DNA of 64,000 nt, taken from positions 16,735,794 to 16,799,793 of the forward strand of contig JAEMBT020000009.1 in the NCBI GenBank assembly GCA_018873245.2. Reading direction: 5' to 3'. Numbering within the stretch: position 1 is the stretch's first letter; every line of letters begins with the position of its first letter. Shown one piece after another: positions 21,172 to 34,103 of this stretch. Below the pieces are notes generated by a model that was not told the origin of the DNA, searched no databases, and saw nothing but the letters and a program-made list of their open reading frames with translations. Made by a program: the position numbers and the translations under genes. The DNA is from Archegozetes longisetosus. Its lineage: Eukaryota; Arthropoda; Arachnida; Sarcoptiformes; Trhypochthoniidae.

Positions 21172-24018
21172 CCGCACATAAAACAAATAGTTATTATCCT
21201 AAAGATAGCGAAAGCAAAATAAGATTGATTTAAAAACAGATCGATGAACAAGTCGTTGCATCGACAAGTAGCCGAACTCTATTTAAATATTTGTTGGAAT
21301 TCTGTTGAGTAAACATTTGATGGTATGATATTTGGAAATGTTTCTCCTGATAGTTAATCAAAATACATAATTTTAAATGAATAATATAATTTATATTATA
21401 AACCTTTATTTGATTGTTGGTGCAAAACAAGAGAACTCTATAGAAATACTGTACGAGACACTATAGAAACTTTATATTTGCCTTCAGTCCATTTCTGATG
21501 TCAATTTGGTGCAAATTTGAAATTGAAATTGATGCTTTTATAGTCGTAGTAATGTAATTTAATGTAAAGAGTTTTGTTTTCATGTCTCCTAGTTGTTATT
21601 GCTGTAAAGCTTTGCTTCTTTTAGAGAAGTTCCGCGACTCATATTAAACCTAAATTATTGCGTATTGTTGTCATACTAACAAAGCAAATAATTTTCTTTT
21701 ACAGAAATATTATAAATAACATGTTTTTGTATTCACTATTAAGTAAGGAATTCTCATAATCAATTTTTGAGACAGTTATGCCATACTCAATTTGTAAACT
21801 AATCATTATTTCAATTGCGAATAAAGGATTTGGTAAACATACAAACTTTTCAAATTATGTAAAATACGCGATGATAGCACTTGACAACTTATTAAATTGT
21901 TTATAACTTTCTCAATTGAAAACATAGCTATTGTGATAACATTTTAGATTTAATGTTATAGTGATAGATTAGGTTAGATTAGCTAGAGTACGATATTGTT
22001 AAGAAATCAGCTGCAGGAGTCTTGAAAAAAGTTTATTATTCATTATTTTTGCATATTAAACACATTTCGCACTTAATCGAATAAAACACGATAAACACAA
22101 TAATTGTCGCACATATTATAGTTTTGAATTTAGCTCTAAATTTATGCAAAATTGATTTAAATGCAAATTGACCATTAGACGAATAGATTTCCATAGAACA
22201 ACAACTACAGGTTGTTGTGAGCCTTTAAATTGAACTATTCATCAAATAATATACTTCCTGATAGAGCCATCTAGTCTTTATTATTAATAGAGATTTAAAT
22301 GTTAAATCTAACAAGTATAAGCGTTATACTTTTGCAAATTAAATGAATTAACTATCAGAATAAAATTAGTAAAATGTTTTTTAAGATTTGAATGAGTGAG
22401 GAGTCAATTCTCAATTGAAATTTAGAATTAGAGAATCGATATCCTGTAGCAGTAGCATAAATGTTACTATAAAAACAACTTTTCAGCTATGAGTTATGAA
22501 CTCTAGTATCTTCTTTGCTATCGGATATTTGCTTTATTGAACCTAATTATGTCACTAAAAATGTTTTATGTCGCATAATTGCACTGAAGTATGGATTCGG
22601 TCTAAGAATAGACGATTTATTGTCTCTGATGATAAACATGTTTGTTACCATTATAGTCATCTTTTCTTTTATCCAAACAAGTACTTAAGAGCTTTTAAAT
22701 TCATTTGCAATAATAGAAGTTTGAGATTAAGCTAAGTTCAACTTTTGAAGTACTCGATGTAGTAATGTCTAAGTCTTATACAAATGAATTTAATGAGATG
22801 CGTGTGTATTGGTCTTTGATCTAATCTCTATTGGTCTTATCTTTTCGCTTGAATTACGGCTGAAATGCGAGTAAAATTGAAACGATTAATGGAAACAAAA
22901 ATGCGAAATTCTATTTAATTGAAATAAAATATAGTCAATTTTCTTATGCAGTTACTAAAAATATTCTACATTATAATTGTCGTCTATAGAGACTCCGAGA
23001 TGTTTATAGGGATGGATTGACCATTATTTTTATATAGAGATATAACAACAAATTTTTAGAATTCAATATCATATATACTGTATTTTGTGCATTGAATTTG
23101 AGATAATTGCATTGACCTGACCTACGGGTCGCATTGAAAACATTTGGTAAGGACATATTGAAAGGCATAGTGATAATCGCTCGATCTGATAGTGTTTTAT
23201 TGAAGCAAAACCAAGAACTATCGGTGAATAACGCTTTACTATCTCACGAATAATTGCTCGTAACAGATGTTTTAGCAGATTCTTTGCTTAGTTCTAGTCC
23301 TTTATTTCGGGTGACTTATCAACTGAATGAAAACCACTTCTGCATTGTTTGGAAAGTATTGATTGTTTACAAAATCTAAAGTAAAAGTAAAATACAAGTA
23401 AAACTTGTGTATTTATTCAAAGTACTATTTGATTGAATCACTAATTGAACTATTGAATAGATTTAAAATTGACTGAAATAAGACATTTTCAAAAGCTACG
23501 ATTTTGCCACTGTAGCTAAGTTTTAAGGTGTTCATTTAAGGATTTACTTAAACTAGGCTTCAAGTTTTTCACAAATATTCCAATCTTCTAGAAACAAGTT
23601 TTTACTTTCATCATAAAAAGAACAAAAAAAGATTGAACTTAAATGGGACAAAAAGTAAGTAATACTGGATTGGGAAGTAATACTCAACGAAAGCTACATT
23701 TCAGTTAAAAGTACTTAAGTGAAAGTGATTTGAGAGAAAAGTAACGGTTAGAGTAAAGTTATTTTTAACATCTGTTATAGTTTATTACTAACTCGAGAAT
23801 TACAAGACTTTTATATTAAAAGACAATTTTAAACTATGGTTAACAGCCAAAAATCATTATTTCCAAATTTCTTTTTCACTTCTATCAAACGTTAGAAATT
23901 TGGGCTAAATATGTTCAGATAATGCTTTAAAATTAGTTTTACGAGTGACTGCTCAATTTTTTGGCTTTAGGTCATACCAATGGCTCTAGTATTCAATTAT
24001 ATAGAACATTTTTTGTAA
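21172..24018. other. Intergenic stretch, nothing supported
   Basis: A+T-rich sequence between the MULE-like element and the pogo-like element. I see no coding exon, RNA gene or long repeat. Isolated TTAGG words near 21968 are not an array. Confidence 0.5.
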
Positions 24019-24020
24019 TA

Positions 24021-24634
24021 CAGTCGAACATCGGTTTTATGTACTCGTTGGGACCAAAAAACTTAGTACATAAAATCGGTGGTACATAAAATCCAGTTAT
24101 GGCTGAAACGCATTAAAAAAGTTACAAATAGTCCTTAAATAGTATGTTTATTTTAAATCAATGAGTTGCATTTAAGTACTGAGTAATCTTTGATTGTATA
24201 CAATTTTTAGTATGATTTGACAAAATCGTTTACTCTATTCCTTGTAATTTATTGATGAGGTCCTGGTAAAGGTCTTCACTATCCCTATCACTATTTTAAA
24301 AACTAAAGTTCGTTGAAGACTAAAATTACTTTATAACTTAATCTCTGATAAAGCCTATTAATCTCCTTTGTTTAGTTCAAACGCAAACCTATACCTTTGT
24401 ATTTTTGGCTCATTTACGAAAATTTCTAACTTAGTACATAGAATAGATGTTAAGCTAGAAGTGTAGAGGTTTTAAAAACAGGTACATAAATTCGATTTGT
24501 ACATATAATTGATGTACACAAAATCCGAGGTTTTCTAATATTAAGTCAATGAAGGTTCTGCGGGGGGATTTTAAACTAGTACATAACATCGATGGGTACA
24601 TAAAATCCCGGTACATAAAACCGATGTTCGACTG
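24021..24634. mobile_element. 614-bp pogo/Tigger-type MITE, TA-flanked
   Basis: The ends are perfect inverted repeats starting CAGTCGAACATCGGTTTTAT and bordered by TA (24019-24020 and 24635-24636). Inside the left end follow CTCGTTGGGACCAAAAAA and repeated GTACATAAAATC words, mirrored as GTACATAAAAT near the right end. The CAGTCG start and the 'CTCGTTGGGACCAAAAA' block are familiar from pogo/Tigger elements of the Tc1/mariner superfamily. No transposase frame is present, so it is a deletion derivative or MITE. Confidence 0.85.
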
Positions 24635-24636
24635 TA

Positions 24637-25921
24637 ATTGCTTTTTTGTCATTCCTATGCACTACAAATTTATTCGAGATTAAAGTTGAATTTGAAATTA
24701 TATAACTCTTTCTCTATAGAATTGGGTTAGTTCTGAATTATCACAAATAAGTAGATAACAAAAAAATCTGGCTCAAATGACTTTTGCCCAAATGGGTATC
24801 GCGCATTCGGCACATAATCCTATTTTCAAGATAGAGCTTCTGTTAATATTTCAACACATTTAACTAAAGCAGATTTTTACTAGAACTCAATGGACAACTA
24901 TATGCAGACAGCGTTGATCATAACACTTATTCTGTATCTCATACTAGAAAGAGTTACAGCAGAATTCATGATTGTACTTGAGGCTTAAGTGTGACTTAAA
25001 ATTGTGGGTGTGAGAGGGAATTTTCGCAATTAAAACTTAACTGCGTTAAGATTCTATCGGCTAAATCTATACAAAATCTAAAGTAGAAGACTACGAGTTA
25101 TGAATTTTTGAAAAATCACTCTTAACTTAAGTGCCTTGTACCTAAATTTTGATTTTAATGTTCAACAATACGCAGCGCATTGAATACCAATCAAGGTCTG
25201 TTATCATCTGCAAAAGTCAAAGGTATTGAACAGAGAATGACATCTACAAGCATAGGATAAATAAAAATGGACTCATTTTCTCGTCTGCTATGAAACAATG
25301 CAGAAAAGTATATTCAAATTACACTAATTACTTTGGTTGAGTTAAATAACTTATTATTATTCTAAGTATTTGTTCTATTATTAAATCGAAAATTAGTTTC
25401 GAATGGGAAACTGTATCAAAAGCATTTGAATAATAAAGAAAAACAGTGTCAATTAAGATAAGAGAGCTATCATCAAAAGCCATAGTAATTGTATAGATTA
25501 GAGCTATTAAATGGTATGAAGTACAGTAGTGTTCAAAAAAGGGTTAGATTGATCGCCTACTAGTATCATACAGTGCAGCTCATAAATATTAGGCCAACAA
25601 ATTTTTTAAAGATTTTACCGCTAAACATAGGAATAATCCAATAATATTTAATGGGATGACGCATCTTAAGGATATTACAGGATGTAAACTTGTATTAGAT
25701 ATGAGTTTAACAATTTGATACCAAAAATTACTCTATACCTGTAATCCACATGTCTTTTATCCCTACAATAATATGAACTTTAGGTTTGAATTCATTCTGG
25801 CTTAGTATGATTTAGACCTTGGTTTAATAAGAATGAAATTAATTTAGACAAAGTTTTGGTGATGTGATTTCAGTTGACTTTATTATAAGATCAAAATGTA
25901 ATTCGAAATAAAGGTCACACA
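24637..25921. other. Intergenic stretch with possible transposon-end fragments
   Basis: No gene is seen. Two words that resemble Tc1/mariner tips, TACAGTAGTGTTCAAAAAA (about 25523) and TACAGTGCAGCTCATAAA (about 25571), occur close together, but I found no partner ends for either, so they are only suggestive. Confidence 0.4.
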
Positions 25922-25923
25922 TA

Positions 25924-27233
25924 CAGTTTATTGCAAAAGTTTAAGCACAGGTAGTTTTTATTGAATAAGTTTTGAACTAATTGAGGTAACTAAATCAAGT
26001 TTTAATGGAATCAAGAACGTATATTCAAATACAAAAAATATGCAAATTCTGCTAAATTTGTTTGAAATTTCAATCATTTATGATAATGTCTCAAAACTAG
26101 CATTTCATAAATTTTAATACAGAATAAATTATAAGTTTATAGTTTAAACTGCAAATCTTCAACTCAGAACTGAAAGTTTGAATATCACTTGTATTTATCA
26201 GTAAAATATAAGATTTAACAATAATTATAATGTATGTTCTGAACAATGGTGCCTCGAACATAGCATCGCGACTATTTAGGTAATGTAGATTCGGTAGTGG
26301 TCAAAATAGCTGCTAGTCTAGGACTCTAATTAATAAGAAATGCCCAAATCTGAACATTGGCACCATGAAATATAATAAAGTTCTGTGAGTTGATATCTCG
26401 CAGACACGCATTTAATGCTAAAAATCGTTGTTAAGGCTGCCATTTATCAGATTTGGTATGAATAAAACTAAGACTATTTTGGGTAATTTAGACATGATTC
26501 GAAATATTAAATATTTATTCTAACAACAATAATATAATGATTCAAATATGAGAATTATGGCCTAAAAACTTATCATGATCTCATTAGAGAAATAGTTTTT
26601 AGAAATACTGTTGCATATAAAAGCACTCGTCGAAATCCATTGAAAATCATTGTTTAAACCAATACAAAAGTTTTAGGAATATTTCATTGGACTTTTAATG
26701 GGAAAAGTAAGATTTTACATATTTATTCGATAACAATAATTTTCCAGATACGCTGTTATAAAGTATTCATATTTCGAGCATATTAACCAAATTTGCACAT
26801 ATTCTGTATTTGGATATGTAAAGATATTATATTTTATTTTTGTTTTAAGCTTGAAAATATAATTTTATTTGTTGTTGACTGCTTTAGATCTATTGTTCTA
26901 ATGCTGTTAAACTTTATTTTAGATGTATATAAATGAATAAACATTAAGATGATAGGGCTATTGGCAACAAAAGTTAGACATTTGGACGACTTTAAAAGCA
27001 ATCGTCGCCCCAACTCCAATAATCCAAATACTCAGACCCTTCTTACAAAAATATTTGAAATACCAACAAATAAGTAAATATTTGTTAAGTATAGAGAAAG
27101 AATGTAAAAGTTTAGAAGTTCAATATAATTCAACCTTTACAGATATTTTACGTATTCCATTGTAATTTAATTTGATTATCTCAGGTCGTTCAAGTTACTA
27201 GATAACCTGTATTTAAACTTTTGCAATAGACTG
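25924..27233. mobile_element. Decayed Tc1/mariner-sized element (1310 bp) with long TIRs
   Basis: The left tip CAGTTTATTGCAAAAGTTTA and the complement of the right tip, CAGTCTATTGCAAAAGTTTA, match almost perfectly and are bordered by TA (25922-25923 and 27234-27235). Weaker similarity extends about 120 bases inward, for example a shared AATGGAAT. The total length of 1.31 kb is normal for a mariner/Tc1 transposon with one transposase gene. I could not find an intact or clearly decayed transposase reading frame; the 61-codon complementary frame at 26834-27019 shows no DDE motif. Either the gene has decayed beyond recognition or the filler is unrelated. Confidence 0.65.
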
Positions 27234-27235
27234 TA

Positions 27236-30200
27236 TTTTGAAAAGCTGTTTGACATGTAACTATTAATATATTTTGACAGATAAGATGATTATCTTCTGC
27301 TTATCTCTTTAACCAAGGGATTAATTAAAACATTAAACATTTTTCTGCACAATTATGCCAGAATGAATTCTACTTGAGCTTTACTTGACAGTCGAAAATT
27401 GTATTCAGTTTTTAACACACTTCCTGAAAAATGCAAATTTATGAGCAAGTGACATTTTTTGAATATTGATTCATAACTTTTGATGTTGAACTTTAAACTT
27501 TGAAACGCAAACATTTTGTCTCTAGAGAAATTTATTCTAGCTTCTATTTCTTATCACTTCCTAAATCCGTGTCCAGAGCCATGAATTACATTATGAATCG
27601 TTATGAACAAAACAATCTTATTTCGTAAAGCTTCTAATAACTTATTATAACCTAAAATATATTAGAAGCAGAGAAATGAAAAAAGTTACATAATCTCTAG
27701 TTCCATTATGTTCATATAAAGTGCTTATTTCTACGCTCTTAGCAATTTCATCATATTTCGTAGTAGCTTTGAATAAAATAAATAGAATATAACTTCAAAA
27801 GTCATAACATCTTCGAGTATTAAAATTAAGAATATCTCTGTGGATTCCTTGAATTTCTTATGATTTCAAGTCTCTTGAGTCATGTCAGTTATATCGAAAT
27901 TTATCTCACTCAATCTATCTCATACAGAATTATTGCGAACAAAATCAAGAACCTCGAAATCAATGGATTACACCTTTGTCTAATACTGTTATTTTTACTG
28001 AAATCTTATTTACATTCAATAACATTTATTACTACGCCTTCAGTAAAGAGACCAAATTTCATTGGAATCCTTGAATTTGGAAATGATTTGCATAGACTCA
28101 TAGAATAGTTGACGTAATTCAAAGTCACCTTTGGAGCAAAGCTTCAAGGATGGAAGTTCTGATTCAATTGAACAAAATGAGTACTAAATTCTATTATCAA
28201 TAATAACTAGTAGTGAAAGGGAACAAACTTATTAATACATATAATAAATAAATTAATTATTTTTTCCACTAAATGAAACTAGAATTTTAGCTAGCAATCA
28301 ATGGCTTAATTGTGCTTACTTGAGGCTCAAAGCAAATTTCATACCTTAGATCTTCTTCCTAGCATTCAATTATTTCTTCTTATGAATTATTAATTCTTAT
28401 GATTCATTAATTTTTATGATTCATTCTCTTTCGTCACCATTTGAGTTATGGCTCAAAGATTTCCATATCTCCCAGGAATTCACCAGGAGAAGAGACGAAC
28501 TTTTTCTAGGCATTTAATAGAAACTTTGTTTTTCTGTTATTTTTAGAAAAGTATCCTGAATTTTATAGCGAAAATTACTTCCACTCTCAATAATCCTCAA
28601 AAACAGTGGTTTCCTGTTTTATATTAAACATTGGTTCACTTATAGAAACTTTCAAGACTGACACCAAGCATATTACGCAAAGACATCAAAAAGTTTCTGT
28701 AAATTACAAACTATTCCCGAATCCTATGTCGCTTAGGGGCAAAATTGAAAATCATTTAATTTGAATATTAGGTTAGGTTTAAATGCGTTGAGTATATGTT
28801 TGGATTGTCAACAATCGATTTTAATATATAAAACGTATAAAGACTTAACTTTTAAAAATAACCAATTCGAATAAAAGCTTCTAAAATCACGCTTATTCTT
28901 AGCTATTATGTTGACTTTAAGTATCCTGGAGTTGAATCCTTGTGATAAAGAAAATCATGAGACTTATAAAGTTACATTATACAATGCCTCCTCTGCACAA
29001 TCGTAGGACATAGTATTAAATATCTTGAAAATGATCTAAAGAATTTATAGAAAGTGTTTTTTGGAATATATGAAAATCGAGATTAAACTATTGAAAGCTG
29101 TGTCATTGTGTGAGATGGAAATAAAGCAAGGTTGAAAAGTAGTTACTATCGGCAAATTTCTGATTTATTTTGGACTTAAAAATACTGAAGTGAAAACTAA
29201 AGAATCAGTCATAAAATAGAATTAATATTTACATATTCTGTTGTTAAAAAACTGAGCTTGAAGAGTATTCAATATGAAAATAATTTATTAAGTGAAGAGA
29301 ATTCAAAACTTTTTTAAGAGTTTATCCTGTACTATTGATCATGTTTACTAAAAATTTTTAAATAGTAAATATTGTAAAATGATCTGCATCTGCATCTGCA
29401 TCTGCATCTTTAGAATATCTTTTGTGTGAGAGACGTTTGAAAGGACAAGGACATATAATCGTCCAATTTTAGACTTAAGGCTAGGTATCAATTGCTAGAA
29501 GTTTTATTTTAGACTTTAGAATGGCAGGCATTGTTCAATTGAAAGACAGATGTATGTATACGAGCCTCTCAAATGTCTTTTATCAGATTTAACTTCATCT
29601 TCGTGTTAAACCGTTTTGGAGTCATGCAAAAGTATTTTTTAAGACTCATGAATAAAATAGTTTTTCAGTGTGATTTTATCTAGTATTTCAATAAAACTTA
29701 ATTATGTATTCATTAATGAAATGACTTCATTGACAGTGATTTTCATTTGAATAGCTGAAAGTAAAGAAAGACATTTTAGATTTAAAAAATGAATATATCT
29801 CGGTGAAGCTATTTCTTTTATTGTATTGTCGATGAAAATTTGATCCAAGAACCAGTGCCAGTTTAAAAAATATGAAACTCATGTAAAATGATTTTCCTAA
29901 TTGTTGAATATGAGCGATCAGCTAAGAAAATTCAGAAATTTTGTTTAATTATTCTATAGAATAATAGAATGCATTTTAATTAAATGGCATATTTATAAAT
30001 AACAGAATTTCAATTAAAAGTAAAGGAATTTTATAGTTGGACTACTCTGCAATCCCTACGTCTATGTTCGGCTTAGATCAGTATTTTAGAAGAGGGGTTC
30101 AGTTTCGAGAATTCTCAAAGTTCGAAGGGGATCAAAAACTCATCTAATTTGAGACAATTTTTTCCGAAACAAATTTTTACTTGATTTTGAAAATTTATTC

Positions 30201-30512
30201 AAACCATCTCAAAGTTTGAAATTTCCTTTGTTATATTGTCTAAATGATTATTTGAATATTATCAGTTGAATAACGTAATTAATAATCATATTATTTCAAA
30301 CTTACAATGTTTAAACAACTAATTAGTAAAAATTGATTACTTCCAACAAAACTATTTAAGTTTCGCCAAAGTTGACCACTTCATGAACATGAACTTGCTA
30401 CTGATTATGAGGAAGGAGGAGAGAGAGAGTTCACACTCTAAACGTACCCATGTACAATTTTGGTTTATATATTAACATCTAGTTCTTTTAAGTAGATTTT
30501 TTATCAATTCAA
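27236..30512. other. Intergenic stretch with minor repeats only
   Basis: No supported gene. A 10-bp perfect stem GCTTCTAATA/TATTAGAAGC lies at 27630-27669 with a 20-base loop. A two-copy 17-base repeat lies at about 28388-28422. The hexamer array ATCTGC is at 29382-29409. The 82-codon open frame at 27860-28108 has no recognisable motif. Confidence 0.45.
29382..29409 (+). repeat. (ATCTGC)n microsatellite, about 4.7 copies
   Basis: Four perfect six-base units plus four bases of a fifth. No open frame runs through it, so it is a plain microsatellite. Confidence 0.95.
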
Positions 30513-30539
30513 AATGAATGAATGAATGAATGAATGAAT
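30513..30539 (+). repeat. (AATG)n microsatellite, about 6.75 copies
   Basis: Six perfect AATG units followed by AAT. It abuts the coding-like stretch that starts around 30536. Confidence 0.95.
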
Positions 30540-30886
30540 TCTATAGCTCGAACGAGATCGAAGTTATTACCGGCCTATAGAAGATATCAGATCGAAGGCA
30601 GGAATACTGAAAGAATAGATGGGCCTGACTTCAATTATACCATAAAGACGTGTTTGAAGAGTTAGATCAAATCCATTCTGAAAATAACAAGAAAACTCTG
30701 ATATTGACTCTTATTCAACAGATTCAAAGCAATATTTGGCAGTTCGAGGAAGACTTGAGGGGACATTTGGAACAAATCTATCAAAAAAGGAGATAATCGG
30801 CTATTAACGAACTGAATGGTGTTCTCATTCTTAAGGGAGACTTTGTTATTGATTCCGTTAAATGGCTTCTCAATAAAGGATTTTGA
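30536..30886 (+). pseudogene. Decayed coding-like stretch of unknown family (speculative)
   Basis: One + strand frame stays coding-like in composition for 117 codons, with in-frame stops at 30578, 30608, 30626 and one more about 90 codons in, and a terminal stop at 30884-30886. Segments such as KDVFEELDQIHSENNKK, QSNIWQFEEDLRGHLEQI and LKGDFVIDSVKWLLNKGF look protein-derived, rich in charged residues and Trp, unlike translations of nearby DNA. The stretch is also less A+T-rich. I do not recognise the family. It could be a processed pseudogene, a retroelement relic or chance. Confidence 0.22.
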
Positions 30887-32556
30887 AATTCTCCATTATT
30901 GTCTTTATTATAAAGTTTTATTTGTAGAAATAAGTTATTTGATTGATTGAATTAAAATAGCTGTCTAATAATTTAATATAAAATCAATTTAAATATCAAA
31001 TGAAATCATGTGGACAGAACTCGATTTTTGAGTTTTATTTACAATATTTGAAAGACTAGACTGAAGAATAACACAAACTTTCACTTCTATTTTTTATATG
31101 AATTGAATTTGATTTTACAATAATAATAATTTCGTACATTTTGATAGAAAGCGTGAAAAATTTCTAAATTTTTCGCTTATTTTCAAATTCATACTAAAAG
31201 GACAACAAAAGAAATCTTATATCTGAACCCAATCATGAATACTTTTTGAAGAGTCTTAGGTTCAAGACTAAGATACTAAAAGGTATACATTAAGATATAC
31301 ACACATATAAGTTTAGATTTTATTTAATTATTCAACTTTTAATAAATGGCAAAATAATATAGAGATAAGTAGTTAATAAGTGTTACCACGAAAAGTGTTT
31401 AGATTTGAACTACAATAACAACATATGAATAGTGATATGAATATGCAAGATTTGGCTACTTTACAAATAGCTATTAGCGCTAACTCTCATTCACGTCAAT
31501 TTGTACTGGACTCAATCTAAAAGTTTGAAAGGAGTATCAAATTATGATTAGTTCTAAACTTTAAGTAAATGGGACTGCCTTTCAATTTAAATGTAGTATT
31601 TAATGCACTTTGTACTCTTAATCTTAAACCTAAAGCTCTTTTCAAAAAAGTATTCTCATTGACTTACCTAAAGGATTTTAAAATCCGTTATTGTTGTCAA
31701 TCGCATCATACATGAAGATTGCTTTTAACTCTTGAAAAATAATTGCAGTTATTTTGCATTTTTATGGGACCCGAGACTCAATGTTCTTATTTAAGCAATA
31801 TTTCAAGTGAGAATAAATCTAAAAATATTGAAAACTTGTTTAGAGAAGTATTTAACAAATATGTCAAAAAAATCTATTAATATAACCTAACTTAAGCTAC
31901 TACTTCTTCACTATTGATACTACAATTGTATATATATATAAGAAACTTAAAGTTAACACCAATGAAGAGATTGATAAATATTGTTGAAATCCCAGATAAG
32001 CATCTGAAACTGAATCCACTGATTGATGAAGTAGACACGAGTCTTCATATCCTTAACTTCCGATATTCTATGCATAACTGCTACGAGTGTTCCGAGTATT
32101 CGCAAAAGTAGGAATAAGAGTAATCAAGAGGATAAATCGATTCATATATAACACATTTTGAACCGTTATGTATTTAAACTCATTCAGTAATTATTTAGAT
32201 TAATATGTATTTTTTAAAGAATTATTCGTTTTCACTTTTAACTCACTTTTTGATAATAAATGTTAATTAAGAGTTTTTTTATGATATTTAGACCAATATT
32301 TCAGCTTAGGCTGTAATCTCAGGCTCTGGCTCAGACTCAAAGCTTTGAGCCTATACTTTTTACTAGTTATTGTTGTTCATATCAATGACTAGCAATGAAT
32401 TTCATAAATTTAAACGTTATTCAAGCACTTGAGAAGATATCTACGGTATCTTCACTTGAAACCAAAACTAGGATAATTTAAAGAATTTTTAAAAAAGTGA
32501 CGATAATTCATAGAAAGATAGATGAAAACAAATCGGTTCGTTTAAATGTTAAGTAA
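30887..32556. other. Intergenic stretch with one unassigned 65-codon open frame
   Basis: No supported gene. The + strand frame 31914-32111 contains a polar segment (PMKRLINIVEIPDKHLKLN then a His/Cys-containing tail) that looks slightly coding-like, but it has no motif I know and no clear splice context. Confidence 0.35.
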
Positions 32557-33102
32557 ATGGGTTTAGAAATTGGAGTTGAAAGCCAACAGAATACAAATCT
32601 TACTGAACAAACTGAACAATTATCGGAGAATAACACACATGGGATTCAACTTCCGTTTGACAATAAAACATCTAAAGATTATTCAACGCATAGATAGGTC
32701 TTGAGAGATGGAGAATGGGGTAATATGTGAGGCCAGTTCTTTGTTCTCAGAATAGCAGTCAAACTCTGTCTTTTAGGAGAACTTCATGTTTATTATGATT
32801 TGAATCTTTCTTCACCTTCTATTATCACGATCGAGGCATCGGATTATAGGTCCGTCCAATCGATACAAACTTATGGATCGGTCGTTTAGAGACTGGTTTA
32901 CTATAAGGGATCAAGTCTTGAGGTGCTTATTATTTGTTGTGATGGATCGAAATGAAACGATTCCCCAAACGAGTCTTGAGATAAATTGATTGACTCTCGG
33001 AATGAGATTATGGAAACACTGGAATCAGCCAAATATGGTAATTAGGAGCTATGCAAGTTGTTATGCAAATCAAAGATAGAATTATCAAATAAAAGTCAGT
33101 AA
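32557..33102 (+). pseudogene. Decayed coding-like stretch, faintly OTU-domain-like (speculative)
   Basis: A + strand frame opens at ATG 32557 and can be read for 181 codons with in-frame stops at 32695, 32728, 32887, 32953 and two or so later. The segment VLRDGEWGNM, followed by GELHVYYDLNLSSPSIIT and RLVYYKGS, resembles the order of blocks in the C-terminal half of OTU cysteine proteases (Trp-Gly, a hydrophobic 'VY' strand, then a strand before the catalytic His). No catalytic Cys block or His is visible. An A-rich tract at about 33265-33303 follows and might be a poly(A) remnant of a retrocopy. The family hint is weak and could be chance. Confidence 0.2.
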
Positions 33103-33696
33103 AGTTAGAAAGCGCAGAATAGACTTTTGGAAGTGAACACAATAGAGATACATGCAAATTTCAATCAATTTTAGATAACTAATCGCTTATATATATGTTT
33201 AACAAATTGAACATATTTTAACAGATAATTAATTAGTCTTAAAATGTTCGATAAAAAATGACCCTAAAAACAAAAAATTCAAAAAAAAAAATAAAACAAA
33301 ATCATTGTCTTCAAACAAAAACCAAATGAGATAAGAGCTAATTGAGAGAGAAAAAGATAGAATATTCAGAAAGAAATTTAGGATCAATAACTATATTGAG
33401 GTAGCATTGCATCTGCGCCTCTATTGTTATATAAATGTTGATTTTTGTGTTAGTCATAGTGTAAAGCGTTGGTTATCAGACATAAACTTGACTTTAATTT
33501 ATTACTTAATGTCAGATTAATGAATTATTGTGCGCACCACTAAATACTGACTGAAATTGTTTTGTTTGTTAATTGTGTTATCATTGGTGGAAAATTTATT
33601 AATCTTAACTTTATTTTTAAGCCATAGAACAAACTTTGTGCGCTCAACTAAACACACAATTTCGTTCTGTTTTTGTTTGTAAGTGAAAGTACAGCT

Positions 33697-33748
33697 AATT
33701 GTTTCCTATATTTTCTCTACAGGTAATTGTTTCGTATGTTTTCTCTAT
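33697..33748 (+). repeat. 28-bp tandem duplication, two copies
   Basis: AATTGTTTC(C/G)TAT(A/G)TTTTCT is present at 33697 and again at 33725, with only two mismatches over the shared 24 bases. Confidence 0.8.
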
Positions 33749-34037
33749 TGTAACATTTAGTTTAATAGTTGTTACCAAATACCAGTGTAATGAAGAACTA
33801 TTTGATTACTTAGTTTCTCATTAGTTAGAAGTATGTCAGTCTAAAGTTTGCTCAATTTTTGAGATCTTTAGTTACTCACAACAGACTTTTAGTTGCCTTT
33901 GTCAGTCAAAAGTTACTCATGCTTGAGTTGATTTTCATTTAAGATGATTAACTATAGATTTTTAATGAATGATGTAGCTTGTAATTTATATAAAGATTTC
34001 GATGTCTTAAAATTAATTTTAGATTAAGAAGATAACG

Positions 34038-34103
34038 ACACTTTAAGAAAACAATCATACTTTAAAATGACAATGATACTTTAAAATGACAATGATACTT
34101 TTA
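34038..34103 (+). repeat. 19-bp tandem repeat, about three copies
   Basis: Two perfect units of ATACTTTAAAATGACAATG (34057-34075, 34076-34094) are followed by a partial copy and preceded by a degenerate one. Confidence 0.85.

Noticed and set aside
24455..24652. Open frame inside and across the pogo-like element as a transposase
   Set aside because: It is 65 codons with no DDE or helix-turn-helix motif, and it arises from translating the subterminal ACATAAAAT repeats.
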